DNA of 64,000 nucleotides from Hymenobacter taeanensis (GTDB lineage: Bacteria > Bacteroidota > Bacteroidia > Cytophagales > Hymenobacteraceae). The notes beneath the pieces were generated by a model. That model worked only from the letters and a program-made list of their open reading frames with translations, was not told the DNA's origin and did no database searches. Numbering within the stretch: the first letter of the stretch is position 1; the number at the start of each line of letters is the position of its first letter. Positions 53,529 to 62,658 of the stretch are shown here, one piece after another. A program made the translations under genes and the position numbers. Location of the stretch: assembly GCF_013137895.1 (NCBI RefSeq), contig NZ_CP053538.1:1859501-1923500 (forward strand), read 5' to 3'.

Positions 53529-54506
53529 CTATTTTTTCTTTAGTCCCAGCTCTATGAGGCGCTCATTCAGGAACTCGCCGGCAGTAATATCGGCTTCCTT
53601 TTTCGGGTTTTCGGGTGTTACGCAGCTCTCCAGAGCCGCCAGGCTCATTTCAGAGCGAGGGTGCATGAAGAAAGGGATGCTGTAACGGGAAGAATTCATC
53701 TTCTCGCGGGGTGGGTTCACCACGCGGTGGATGGTGCTCTTCAGCACCCCATTAGTGAGGCGCTGCAGCATGTCGCCCACGTTTACCACAATCTGGTCGG
53801 GGAGGGCAGTAATAGGAATCCACTTGCCGTCGCGGCGCCGCACCTGCAGGCCATCGGCAGAAGCACCCATCAGCAGCGTAATCAGGTTGATGTCGCCGTG
53901 CTCGGCAGCACGCACGGCATCGGCCGGAACGCTGTCGGGGTTTTCGATAGGGTAGTAGTGGATAGGGCGCAGGATGCTGTTGCCATTGCGCACCTTGTCA
54001 TCGAAGTAGCTTTCGGGCAAATTGAGGTACAGGGCAATAGCCCGTAATACATCCTTACCCGCTGCCTCGAGCGTTTTGTAGGTGGTGAGGGAGGTATCAG
54101 CAAAGCTGCTTACTTCCTTGGGCCAGATGTTTTCGGGGTATTCGGCACCGATGGGGTCATTCGGGTCGTCTACTTCCTGGCCTACGTGGTAGAATTCCTT
54201 CAGGTCGCCGGTGTTGCGGCCTTTGGCGTGCTCCTTACCTTTACTAACGTAGCCACGCTGGCCAGCTAGCTCGGGCTTTTCGTACTGCTGCTTCACGTCG
54301 TCGGGCAGCGAGAAGAACGACTGCACGTCGGAGTAAAGCTTAGTGGTCTGCTCAGCGTTCAGACCATGGTTTTTGAGTGCAATGAAGCCAATGTTCTGGT
54401 AGGCTTCACCGAGTTGTTGAACAAAGCGGGCTTTGCGTTCCGGGTCACCGGAGCGAAAATCAGCCAGATCGAGGGAGGGAATTTCCTCCAGCAGTTTTTC
54501 TTCCAT
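53529..54506 (-). CDS. 2-oxoglutarate/Fe(II)-dependent oxygenase (isopenicillin-N-synthase-like)
   Basis: 325 residues. DIOX_N-type start IPSLDLADF, RGYVSKGKEHAKGR, then the double-stranded beta helix with iron ligands His203, Asp205 and His260 (EHGDINLITLL, STIHRVV) and the 2-oxoglutarate clamp Arg274-x-Ser276 (RYSIPFF). The full catalytic set is present. Members hydroxylate or desaturate small molecules; the substrate is unknown. Its own terminator and a weak upstream -7 (TACCTTG, reverse of 54550-54556) suggest a single-gene unit. Confidence 0.9.
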   Translation of the reverse strand: MEEKLLEEIPSLDLADFRSGDPERKARFVQQLGEAYQNIGFIALKNHGLNAEQTTKLYSDVQSFFSLPDDVKQQYEKPELAGQRGYVSKGKEHAKGRNTGDLKEFYHVGQEVDDPNDPIGAEYPENIWPKEVSSFADTSLTTYKTLEAAGKDVLRAIALYLNLPESYFDDKVRNGNSILRPIHYYPIENPDSVPADAVRAAEHGDINLITLLMGASADGLQVRRRDGKWIPITALPDQIVVNVGDMLQRLTNGVLKSTIHRVVNPPREKMNSSRYSIPFFMHPRSEMSLAALESCVTPENPKKEADITAGEFLNERLIELGLKKK

Positions 54507-54635
54507 GGGGGAGAAACGATATACTTTTTGGAGAACCTTACGTAAGGCGCAAGGTACTTAAAAAACGCGTCTTTGTGGTGCTACCAAGCCATCGGTATTC
54601 TGGCTGTAGGCCACTTCAGCGTCCTGAATAACTCT

Positions 54636-55466
54636 ATGAAAACAACTACATACTTACTGAGTGCCCTATTGGTTGCAGCATTGGCTGCCTGCGACACTAC
54701 CCGGCGGGTGCAGGAAACTGAAGTGGAACCAGCCAGTGAGGCTATAACAAGCCTAAGCACTGAAGGATTCATAGAGAAGAACGGCATCCGGCTGACTCCG
54801 CTCACTGACTCGCCTAAAATGGCGGAGGCGCAACTAGTGCTGAAAACGCCCCCATCTGGCTCGGCGGTACCTAGCGGCCCGGTAGCTTTCGACTACGACC
54901 TGACCAACTTTCAGCTAACCCGCATGACGGGTGGGCCTCATGCCGAGCATCTGGCCAATTCTCAGCAGGGCCAGCACATTCATAACATCGTAGATAACCA
55001 GCCCTACACGGCCCACTACACCACTGAGTTCAGCAAGCCCCTTCCCGATGGGCAGCACGTGGTGCTATCCTTTCTGTCGCGCTCTTATCATGAGAGCCTG
55101 AAGCACCGGGGGGCTTACGATTTGCGAGTACTTACCGTAGGGCCAGGAGTGTACAGCACCCAAAACTTTGATCTGCAGGCTCCTCACTTGTTCTACAGCC
55201 GCCCGAAAGACGTGTATAAGGGCAAGGATACCAAGCGGGTAATGCTAGACTTTTATCTGGTAAATACCACCCTCTCACCCAATGGCAACAAAGTACGAGC
55301 TACCATCGACGGTACGGAGTTTGTGTTAGATCAGTGGGTGCCTTATATAATGGAGGGGCTAGCTCCTGGTGAAAACACCATCAAACTAGAGCTGCTTGAT
55401 GAGAAAGGCAACCAGATACCGGGGCCTTTCAACGCCGAAACCCGCACATTTACACTGCAGCCCTGA
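54636..55466 (+). CDS. Lipoprotein of unknown function
   Basis: 276 residues from the ATG at 54636; the longer frame adds 21 residues that spoil the signal. Lipoprotein signal ending LAAC (Cys near 19). The body contains PVAFDYDLTNFQLTRMT, a His-rich stretch GQHIHNIVDNQPYTAHYTTE and a second half LDFYLVNTTLSPNGNKVRAT with WVPYI and GENTIKLELLD, an alternation that looks like two beta-sandwich domains. The His and Asp residues of the first half could bind metal. Related proteins occur in Cytophagales without assigned role. Confidence 0.7.
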   Translation: MKTTTYLLSALLVAALAACDTTRRVQETEVEPASEAITSLSTEGFIEKNGIRLTPLTDSPKMAEAQLVLKTPPSGSAVPSGPVAFDYDLTNFQLTRMTGGPHAEHLANSQQGQHIHNIVDNQPYTAHYTTEFSKPLPDGQHVVLSFLSRSYHESLKHRGAYDLRVLTVGPGVYSTQNFDLQAPHLFYSRPKDVYKGKDTKRVMLDFYLVNTTLSPNGNKVRATIDGTEFVLDQWVPYIMEGLAPGENTIKLELLDEKGNQIPGPFNAETRTFTLQP

Positions 55467-55889
55467 GCTAACCTGAAATTTTAGTCGTGTATATGCAAGC
55501 AAATGGCTGCCTGTGCGTTATGGAGAAAAGCGGCAGCTAGTAATGGTTTGCTCTTAGGATTAAGCATGGCCTACTTATAGCAGTAAACTGGTAGTCTAAG
55601 CTCAGTGCTAAAAATCAGGTGATGTCAGGAGAGTAGAAAAAGGAGAATAAGTCAATAAATAATTGACTTTTTTATAGAATAGGTTAGATTAGTGTCGTGG
55701 TTAGTGAAACACCTTTTTTAGGCCAAAACTAGCTTAACTGACACCGGTGGGATATCTCTCCGTACCTTTGTGCCGCTTTCATAGAGATTTGCAACTAACC
55801 AAACCTACGGAACGTCTAAGAGGATTCTAATTGGCTAGCTCCCCAAATTACATGACTTGCCAAAAGCCTTATGTTTTGCCCTTAACCAT
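55467..55889 (+). promoter_or_regulatory. AT-rich intergenic region
   Basis: 423 bases without a gene. A small terminator-like hairpin AAGTCAAT/ATTGACTT (55649-55656 with 55662-55669) followed by TTTT ends the lipoprotein transcript late. TACCTTTG at 55763-55770 is a perfect -7 box for the OmpA/PD40 gene, leaving a leader of about 110 bases. The stretch 55600-55700 is clearly richer in A/T than its surroundings. Confidence 0.5.
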
Positions 55890-57932
55890 ATGAGCATCCG
55901 AAAAATACTGTTGTCGGGAGGGTTGGTAGTAGGGATACATAGCATCACGCAAGCCCAACACGCTGTCTGGGCCAATAAAGTGGTGGCCGTTTCGTCGCAA
56001 AAGGCAGAAGGAAAAGAAGCCTTCTCCCCCGAAAAAGTGCTTGGTGAGCCCAACGCCCTCCCGCTAGGACAAGTTAGTAACGACGCCTGGATTCCTAGGA
56101 AGGAAGGTGCCAACGAGTCTATCGAAGTAAAATTTCCGAAGTCACTTGTTGCCAAGCAGGTAACTATTGTTGAGAACTTTAACCCTGGCTCCATTACCAA
56201 AATTGAGCTGGTAGATACGCGCGGTCAAAAACACCAGGTGTATGCAAATGCCAACCCGGGACCTATTCCGGAGGCATTCAGAGCTTTGCAGGTTACCTTT
56301 TCACCGGGTACCTACCGTACTATTGGCGCGGTAGTTTCCATGAATACTAAGGCAGTAAATGGGGTGAACCAGCTTGATGCCATTGGTATTGCTGATGTGG
56401 CCGAAGTAATGGTGAAAAAGGAATTCCAGGCCGAGAAGAATGCCGTAAGCTTCGACTCAGCCATGGTGAACCTGGGGCCCAACGTGAATACCAAATACGT
56501 GGATACCCACCCGGTAATTTCACCCGATGGCCGCACTTTATTCTTTGCCCGCCAGGAAAGCCCCCAGAATGTGGGCGGGGCCAAAGACGCTCAGGATGTA
56601 TGGTACTCAACGCTGCAAAGTGCCCAGAAGAAAACCTGGAGCCAGGCAAAGAACATCGGCAGCCCCATCAACACTCCGGGGCCCAACGGCTTAGCCTCCA
56701 TTTCCTCGGATGGCAATACGGCCCTGCTGATCAACGTATATAAACCCGACGGTACGCTTGACCCCAAGGGCATAAGCATGTCGCGCCGCACTAAAACGGG
56801 GTGGAGCCAGCCTGAGAAAGTCACTATTGATGACTTCTACAACGATGACCCCGAAAACGTTGATTACTACCTAGGCGTCTCGGGTAAAGTGCTCTTAATG
56901 GCCGTTGACCGAAAGGACGGGCAGGGGCAACAGGATATATTCGTGAGCTTCCGCAAGGAAGATAATGCTGGCTGGACGAAGCCCCGCAACCTTGGCCCCA
57001 ACATCAACACCAAAAAACCGGAGTTTGCGCCATTCCTGGCCGCTGATGGCAAGACCTTGTATTTCGCCTCAGAAGGATGGGGCGGCTATGGCAAGAGCGA
57101 CATCTTCTACAGCAAGCGTCTCGATGATACCTGGACGAACTGGACCCGCCCCCGTAACCTGGGAGCCAAGGTAAACTCTCCCGACTTTGATGCCTATTAC
57201 ACGGTATCGGCGGCGGGTGAAGAGGCCTACCTAGTATCGGCGCGCAAGGGCATTGATAACTCCAAGGATATCTTTCGCATTAACCTTACGCCTAGCTTCC
57301 GACCGGAGGTAGTGACCTTGGTAAGAGGACGAGTACTGGATGCAGTTACCAAGAAGCCTATTGTAGCCACCATCCTCTACGAGAACCTGCTTACAGGTGA
57401 GGAAATTGGCGTAGCCGAAACCAGCCCCGTTGATGGTTCCTACACTATTGTGTTGCCCTCTGGCGCGCACTATGGCTACCGGGCAGAAGCGAAAGAGTAC
57501 TTGGCCGAGTCAGACAACCTGGACGTGACGGACCGGCAGAAATACTCGGAGGTAAACCAAGATCTGTATCTGGTGCCCTTCGCCGTAGGCCAGACTATCA
57601 AGCTGAACAACATCTTCTTTGCGCAGAGCAAATATGTGTTGCGCGAGACTTCTTATCCGGAGCTGCAGCGCCTGGTTAAAACGCTAAAGGCCTATCCGCA
57701 GGTAGAAATCAAGATTGAAGGTCACACCGACAATCAGGGCGACCCCGCGCTAAACCTGAAGCTAAGCCAAGACCGTGTGAACGAGGTAAAGAAATACATC
57801 GTGAGCAAGGGCATCAGCAGCAGCCGTATTACCACTGAAGGTTTCGGAGATAAAAAGCCCATTGCTTCTAACGAGCAGGAAGAAACCCGCCGTCTCAACC
57901 GCCGCGTGGAGTTCCGCATCACCAAGAAGTAA
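55890..57932 (+). CDS. OmpA-family envelope protein with PD40 propeller
   Basis: 680 residues from the ATG at 55890, giving the signal MSIRKILLSGGLVVGIHSIT ending QAQ; a TTG at 55857 is unlikely. Order: a discoidin-like N-terminal domain (about 25-165, SPEKVLGEPNALP), a PD40/WD40-like propeller (about 190-465: VISPDGRTLFFA, ASISSDGNTALLI, PFLAADGKTLYFASEGWGG), a carboxypeptidase-regulatory domain (about 470-555: VRGRVLDAVTKKPIVATILY), and an OmpA peptidoglycan-binding domain (about 570-680: IEGHTDNQGDPALNLKLSQD). The last three resemble the T9SS component PorE; the discoidin-like head replaces the usual TPR region. It anchors to peptidoglycan. Confidence 0.85.
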   Translation: MSIRKILLSGGLVVGIHSITQAQHAVWANKVVAVSSQKAEGKEAFSPEKVLGEPNALPLGQVSNDAWIPRKEGANESIEVKFPKSLVAKQVTIVENFNPGSITKIELVDTRGQKHQVYANANPGPIPEAFRALQVTFSPGTYRTIGAVVSMNTKAVNGVNQLDAIGIADVAEVMVKKEFQAEKNAVSFDSAMVNLGPNVNTKYVDTHPVISPDGRTLFFARQESPQNVGGAKDAQDVWYSTLQSAQKKTWSQAKNIGSPINTPGPNGLASISSDGNTALLINVYKPDGTLDPKGISMSRRTKTGWSQPEKVTIDDFYNDDPENVDYYLGVSGKVLLMAVDRKDGQGQQDIFVSFRKEDNAGWTKPRNLGPNINTKKPEFAPFLAADGKTLYFASEGWGGYGKSDIFYSKRLDDTWTNWTRPRNLGAKVNSPDFDAYYTVSAAGEEAYLVSARKGIDNSKDIFRINLTPSFRPEVVTLVRGRVLDAVTKKPIVATILYENLLTGEEIGVAETSPVDGSYTIVLPSGAHYGYRAEAKEYLAESDNLDVTDRQKYSEVNQDLYLVPFAVGQTIKLNNIFFAQSKYVLRETSYPELQRLVKTLKAYPQVEIKIEGHTDNQGDPALNLKLSQDRVNEVKKYIVSKGISSSRITTEGFGDKKPIASNEQEETRRLNRRVEFRITKK

Positions 57933-57972
57933 GAGAGGTGCCGAGCGTTAACTATTGACGCCAGGTTGCCCA

Positions 57973-58037
57973 ACCGCATAAGCCAACAAGAAAGCCCGAC
58001 TCATGTAGAGTCGGGCTTTCTTGTTGGCTTATGCGGT
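57973..58037. terminator. Very long bidirectional terminator hairpin
   Basis: 30-bp perfect stem (57973-58002 with 58008-58037), 5-base loop, between convergent OmpA/PD40 gene and floA. Confidence 0.88.
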
Positions 58038-58053
58038 ACAAACAGTAGGTACA

Positions 58054-59067
58054 CTAGCTCAACCGGGTCTCGTCGCGGCCGGGCTTGGTGCTGCTGTTCT
58101 GGCCGCTGGGATTGGCAATAGAGTCGCGCATGTCTGTATCTGACTGAATGTTGCGCATTTTATAGTAGTCCATAATGCCAAGGTTGCCGGAGCGGAAAGC
58201 CTCCGCAATAGCTTTCGGAATTTCGGCCTCGGCATCCACCACGCGGGCTTTGGCTTCCTGCGTTTTAGCGCGGTTCTCCTGCTCCATGGCCACGGCCATG
58301 GCCCGGCGCTCTTCGGCACGCGCCTCGGCTACGCGCAAATCGGCGGAGGCCTGATCGGTCTGGAGCTTGGCGCCAATGTTCTCTCCTATGTCAATGTCAG
58401 CAATATCAATAGACAGGATTTCGAAGGCGGTGCCGGCATCCAGGCCCTTGCTCAGCACCAGCTTGGAAATCTTATCGGGGTTTTCCAGCACTTCCTTGTG
58501 CGAGTGCGAGGAGCCGATGCTGGTTACAATGCCCTCGCCTACGCGGGCCAGAATGGTTTCTTCGCCGGCACCGCCCACCAGCTGGGCAATGTTAGCGCGC
58601 ACCGTAATACGGGCTTTGGCAATAAGCTGGATACCATCTTGCGCTACAGCAGCCACATTGGGCGTGTTAATCACTTTTGGGTTTACGCTGGTAGTTACGG
58701 CCTCAAACACATCGCGGCCGGCCAGGTCAATGGCGGTAGCCTGCTTGAAGCTGAGTGGAATGTTGGCTTTATCAGCCGATATAAGGGCTTTGATAACGCT
58801 AGGAATGTTGCCACCCGCCAGGTAATGGGTCTCCAGGTCGTTGGCAGTGAGCTCTAGGCCAGCTTTGGTGGAGGTAATCATGGAGTTGACGATGAGGGAT
58901 GGGGGCACTTTGCGCACCCGCATAAACGCCAGTTGAAACAGGCTCACCCGCACTCCCGAGAATAGGGCCGTAATCCAGAGGCTGATGGGGAAGAAGTACA
59001 GAAACACCAGTAGCACAATGCCACCGACGACAATCGGGAAAAACGGGAAATCCATACTATCTAACAT
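58054..59067 (-). CDS. floA: Flotillin-like protein FloA
   Basis: 337 residues. N-terminal membrane hairpin (about 8-36), SPFH-type region with [20 protein letters not shown], and a long Ala/Glu helix [20 protein letters not shown] (near 245-270). UPF0365/FloA forms membrane microdomains. Second gene of the nfeD-floA pair, 61 bases after nfeD, the conserved arrangement. Confidence 0.94.
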   Translation of the reverse strand: MLDSMDFPFFPIVVGGIVLLVFLYFFPISLWITALFSGVRVSLFQLAFMRVRKVPPSLIVNSMITSTKAGLELTANDLETHYLAGGNIPSVIKALISADKANIPLSFKQATAIDLAGRDVFEAVTTSVNPKVINTPNVAAVAQDGIQLIAKARITVRANIAQLVGGAGEETILARVGEGIVTSIGSSHSHKEVLENPDKISKLVLSKGLDAGTAFEILSIDIADIDIGENIGAKLQTDQASADLRVAEARAEERRAMAVAMEQENRAKTQEAKARVVDAEAEIPKAIAEAFRSGNLGIMDYYKMRNIQSDTDMRDSIANPSGQNSSTKPGRDETRLS

Positions 59068-59128
59068 CGGAGGAAGAAAACAAGACGGAACTGGACAGCA
59101 ACTAACAACAAAATAAGTGAAGAACTGC

Positions 59129-59596
59129 CTAGGCCACCCTTTCTACCACTATACGGTTGTGCTCGATAGCCAGCACGCGCACCTCGGAGCCGGCTGCTAC
59201 AAACTCACCACGGGTAGTTACTTCACGGCGGTCATCATCAAAGAGAACGGTGCCGGCAGGGCGCAAAGCAGAAAGGGTGCGGCCCAGAGTACCGGGCAGC
59301 ACATCGGCGTGACGCACATCCTGCACACGAGCATCGTTGACGTTGGTAAGCGCCATACGGTTGAGGTTCTTCGGGCGAAGACCCATGTACACCAGGAGGC
59401 CTACTACCACTGCCGAGCTAGTTAGCAGTACGTGGCCCGTATTAGTGCCCAAGTCTCGGTAGCTGAACCAGATACCCGCTATCAGCAGGCCAAAGCCTAC
59501 CAAGCCCACTACCGTGGTGCCAGGAATAAAAATGACTTCGACCGCCAGAAACAGCAGCCCGAAAAGGAGTAATAGCGCAATTGTGAGCCAGTCCAT
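59129..59596 (-). CDS. nfeD: NfeD-family membrane protein
   Basis: 155 residues. Three membrane helices (about 4-22, 26-46, 55-73) and a C-terminal OB-fold with [18 protein letters not shown] and VEVLA-like [14 protein letters not shown]. Works with FloA in membrane organisation. The short form without the protease domain. Confidence 0.92.
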   Translation of the reverse strand: MDWLTIALLLLFGLLFLAVEVIFIPGTTVVGLVGFGLLIAGIWFSYRDLGTNTGHVLLTSSAVVVGLLVYMGLRPKNLNRMALTNVNDARVQDVRHADVLPGTLGRTLSALRPAGTVLFDDDRREVTTRGEFVAAGSEVRVLAIEHNRIVVERVA

Positions 59597-59616
59597 AGGA
59601 ATAGAGTGTTTGGTCA

Positions 59617-59666
59617 GGAAAAGATACGCAGAAGCCCAGTAATGGCTTGGCTTTCTTATCTTTTCC
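59617..59666. promoter_or_regulatory. Mirrored divergent promoter boxes
   Basis: GGAAAAGATA (59617-59626) and TATCTTTTCC (59657-59666) are perfect 10-base inverted copies. Each supplies a TATCTTTT -7-like box facing outwards: one 20 bases before nfeD (-), the other 24 bases before the Crp/Fnr gene (+). Confidence 0.45.
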
Positions 59667-59690
59667 AGTCGGTTTTACGCTTCTGCTTCC

Positions 59691-60281
59691 GTGTCGCCTA
59701 CTTCTGCCACTCCATCTGCCGCACTTCTGGCTCTTAAAAGTCTGCTAGGCCAGGTGCCGCAACTAACACCCGCCGATGTTGAAATCTTTGTGGCGCAGTG
59801 GCGGAAGGCCATGCGCTTGCCGCGAGGCGAATTCCTGATTCGGCCGGGGCAAGCAGAGCACCATCTGTACTTTGTACACACTGGCCTACTGCGCATCTAC
59901 TTTCCGGCGGGCCCCGAGGAAATCTGCGTGGGCTTTGGCTATGAGAGCAGCCTGCTCTGCTCCTTTCCTTCCTTCGTGACCGGGCAGCCGTCGGAGTACG
60001 GTATTCAGGCGCTACGCGGGAGTGAGCTGCTGGGCATCAGCCGTTCAGATTTTCTGGCTTTTGTGGAGCAAAATACCAACTTCGCCCGCTTCTGGCGTGC
60101 CGAGCTAGAGCGCAACCTAGTGGGCCGCATTGAGCGAGAAATAGATCTGCTGCTGCCAGATCCGGCCCAGCGCTACCAACGGTTGCTAGCCCGCAGCCCT
60201 ACGCTGTTTCAGCGGGTGCCCAAAAAGTACATTGCCTCTTACCTGCGCATGACGCCCGAAACGCTGAGCCGGCTGCGCTAA
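59691..60281 (+). CDS. Crp/Fnr-family transcription regulator
   Basis: 196 residues from a GTG at 59691. Cyclic-nucleotide-binding-type domain (about 25-130, LPRGEFLIRPGQAEHHLYFV), a dimer helix, and a helix-turn-helix at the very end: VPKKYIASYLRMTPETLSRLR. The recognition helix carries Glu190-Thr-Leu-Ser193-Arg194, the same spacing as the E-x-x-S-R set that E. coli FNR uses to read TTGAT. A perfect TTGAT-N4-ATCAA lies 4 bases after its stop. It lacks an N-terminal Cys cluster, so it is not an iron-sulfur oxygen sensor of FNR type. The effector is unknown. Confidence 0.88.
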   Translation: MSPTSATPSAALLALKSLLGQVPQLTPADVEIFVAQWRKAMRLPRGEFLIRPGQAEHHLYFVHTGLLRIYFPAGPEEICVGFGYESSLLCSFPSFVTGQPSEYGIQALRGSELLGISRSDFLAFVEQNTNFARFWRAELERNLVGRIEREIDLLLPDPAQRYQRLLARSPTLFQRVPKKYIASYLRMTPETLSRLR

Positions 60282-60283
60282 AT

Positions 60284-60299
60284 CTTGATTACCATCAAG
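60284..60299 (+). promoter_or_regulatory. Perfect FNR-type operator TTGAT-N4-ATCAA
   Basis: CTTGAT-TACC-ATCAAG, a perfect match to the FNR consensus dyad at 60285-60298. It lies before the DinB gene. A -7-like GATGTTTG stands at 60321-60328, so the dyad centre is about 43 bases upstream of the expected start, the position of class II activation. Confidence 0.7.
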
Positions 60300-60355
60300 G
60301 TTTTGGGGATTCTGGTTCCGGATGTTTGCCCTGTACAACGTCCCTAGTTTGTCTT

Positions 60356-60925
60356 ATGCAATCAACTGCCTTTCTCGCTGATATTCAGCACCGGCTAGCT
60401 ACTATTGAGGCTTCTGTGCAGCAGCTACTGCCGCTACCCAAAGCAGTGCTAAACCACAAGTCCAGCCCCGAAAGTTGGAGCGTATTGGAATGCCTGGAGC
60501 ATTTGAACCGCTACGGACGCTACTACTTGCCCGCCCTGCAACGGGCCCTAGGCCACTCCAAGGCCTCCGCTGGGCCAGGTGAGGAGGTAGGCTTTAGCTG
60601 GTTAGGCCGTAAGTCATATGAGCTGGTACGGCCTGACAACCGCAAGGCGCAAAAAACACTCGGCCGCATGAACCCCGCCCAGAGCCACCTGACGCCGGCC
60701 GTAGTGCAGGAATTTCAGGCACAAGTAACAGCAATTCGGGCGTTGCTGCCCCAAGCGGCACAGGCTAACCTCAACCAGAAGGCAGTGCCCGTAGAGTTTT
60801 TTCGATTACTGAAGCTACGGGTAGGGGAGGCGCTGCTCTTTGTAGTAGCGCACATGCAGCGCCACGTGCAACAAGCGGAAAGAGCGGCAGCCACTGCCTC
60901 TCAAAAAGAAAGCCAACCTGCTTAA
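60356..60925 (+). CDS. DinB-family protein
   Basis: 189 residues from the ATG at 60356. Four-helix DinB/YfiT-type fold: SPESWSVLECLEHLNRYGRY (near 40-60) has the first conserved His, and LLFVVAHMQRHVQQAE (about 160-175) has the paired His of the metal site, as in thiol-dependent transferases of this family. Function unknown, perhaps a thiol transferase. It is preceded by the FNR-type box and follows the Crp/Fnr gene on the same strand. Confidence 0.85.
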   Translation: MQSTAFLADIQHRLATIEASVQQLLPLPKAVLNHKSSPESWSVLECLEHLNRYGRYYLPALQRALGHSKASAGPGEEVGFSWLGRKSYELVRPDNRKAQKTLGRMNPAQSHLTPAVVQEFQAQVTAIRALLPQAAQANLNQKAVPVEFFRLLKLRVGEALLFVVAHMQRHVQQAERAAATASQKESQPA

Positions 60926-60937
60926 CCCCTCTAGCAC

Positions 60938-60972
60938 AAAAGCCCCGCTACCGAGCAGGCAGCGGGGCTTTT
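60938..60972. terminator. Bidirectional terminator
   Basis: 12-bp perfect stem (60938-60949 with 60961-60972), 11-base loop, T run after. Between the DinB gene and convergent proS. Confidence 0.88.
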
Positions 60973-60996
60973 TACACGAGTTGTAGTGGCCTAGGC

Positions 60997-62472
60997 CTAG
61001 TAGGCCCGCGCAAAGTACACACGGCGCTTCGAGGGCTTACCGGTTACAATGCAAACACCATCCTCATCGGGCTCGTTAAGCGCAATGCAGCGGATAGTGG
61101 CCTTGGTTTCCTCCTTGATGCGCTCCTCGGTTTCAGAAGTGCCATCCCAGTGGGCTACCACAAAGCCAGGCTTGTTGTCGAGAACCTGCTTGAACTCTTC
61201 GTAGGTATCCACGCGGGTGGTGTTCTCCTCCCGGAAGCGCAGGGCCCGCTGGTAAATATTGCGCTGAATATCGTGCAGCAGCTGATCTACGCTGTTCACA
61301 ATGTCGGCTAGCGGCAGGTTCATTTTCTCCTTGGTGTCGCGGCGGGCAACTTCTACGGTGCCGCCGTCTAGGTCGCGCATACCCACGGCAATGCGTACAG
61401 GTACGCCTTTCAACTCCCACTCGGCAAACTTAAAGCCGGGGCGCTCGGTGTCGCGGTCATCAATTTTTACTGAGATGCCACGCTCAATCAGGCCCATTTG
61501 CATCGGCCGGATACGCTCCAGCAGCTCATCAAGCTGGCCGGTTTTATAAATGGGCACAATTACCACCTGAATAGGCGCCAGCTTGGGCGGCAGCACCAGA
61601 CCTTCATCATCGGAGTGGGCCATTACCAGGGCACCCATCAGGCGCGTGCTTACGCCCCAGCTGGTACCCCATACGTGCTCCAGGCCACCTTCTTTGGTCG
61701 CGAATTGTACGTCGAAGGCCTTGGCAAAATTCTGACCCAGGAAGTGCGAAGTACCTGCTTGCAGCGCCTTACCGTCCTGCATCAAGCCTTCAATGCAATA
61801 CGTGTCGAGGGCGCCGGCAAAGCGCTCATTCTCAGTTTTTACGCCTTTCACCACGGGCAGGCCCATCCACTCCTCGGCAAACTGCGCGTATACCTCCAGC
61901 ATCTGGCGGGTTTCAGCTACGGCTTCTTCGGCGGTGGCGTGGGCAGTATGCCCTTCCTGCCACAAAAACTCGGCGGTGCGCAGAAACAGTCGGGTACGCA
62001 TTTCCCAGCGCACCACGTTGGCCCACTGGTTAATGAGCAGGGGCAGGTCGCGGTAGCTCTGAATCCAGTTTTTGTAAGTGCTCCAGATGATGGCCTCCGA
62101 GGTAGGACGCACTACCAACTCTTCTTCCAGCTTGGCATTGGGGTCTACGCGTAGCTTGCCGGGGTTATCGGGGTCAGTTTGCAGGCGGTAGTGGGTTACC
62201 ACTGCGCATTCCTTGGCAAAGCCTTCGGCATTTTTCTCCTCAGCTTCAAACAGGCTTTTAGGTACAAAAAGCGGGAAATAGGCATTCTGGTGGCCCGTCC
62301 GTTTGAACATATCGTCCAGGGTGCGTTGCATCTTTTCCCAGATGGCATACCCGTACGGTTTGATAACCATACAGCCCCGTACGGCCGAGTTTTCGGCCAG
62401 GCCGGCACGCTTCACCAACTCATTGTACCACAGTGAATAATCTTCACTGCGTTTCGGCAAACTTTTGCTCAT
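60997..62472 (-). CDS. proS: Prolyl-tRNA synthetase (archaeal/eukaryal-type)
   Basis: 491 residues, the short form without the inserted editing domain. Class II motifs: [17 protein letters not shown] (motif 1), RPTSEAIIW and [26 protein letters not shown] (motif 2), [20 protein letters not shown] (motif 3). The anticodon domain and an ending RRVYFARAY with the C-terminal Tyr are typical of the archaeal type. Divergent from the lipoprotein gene at 62659. Confidence 0.95.
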   Translation of the reverse strand: MSKSLPKRSEDYSLWYNELVKRAGLAENSAVRGCMVIKPYGYAIWEKMQRTLDDMFKRTGHQNAYFPLFVPKSLFEAEEKNAEGFAKECAVVTHYRLQTDPDNPGKLRVDPNAKLEEELVVRPTSEAIIWSTYKNWIQSYRDLPLLINQWANVVRWEMRTRLFLRTAEFLWQEGHTAHATAEEAVAETRQMLEVYAQFAEEWMGLPVVKGVKTENERFAGALDTYCIEGLMQDGKALQAGTSHFLGQNFAKAFDVQFATKEGGLEHVWGTSWGVSTRLMGALVMAHSDDEGLVLPPKLAPIQVVIVPIYKTGQLDELLERIRPMQMGLIERGISVKIDDRDTERPGFKFAEWELKGVPVRIAVGMRDLDGGTVEVARRDTKEKMNLPLADIVNSVDQLLHDIQRNIYQRALRFREENTTRVDTYEEFKQVLDNKPGFVVAHWDGTSETEERIKEETKATIRCIALNEPDEDGVCIVTGKPSKRRVYFARAY

Positions 62473-62658
62473 ATTCGGAGTATCTTTGATTAGGCAGAAA
62501 GGTTCCTTTTCTGGTATAAGATTTGTCTCTAAGAAAAGGCACCGTTTCGGGGCTAAATTACGTTATTAAATCCGGAGGATGTGGACCGGCCCCAGTCCAT
62601 CATTGCCGGGCACTATTAGTTTTTAATCCTCCAATTCGTTCTTTTCGCGCTAGCATCC

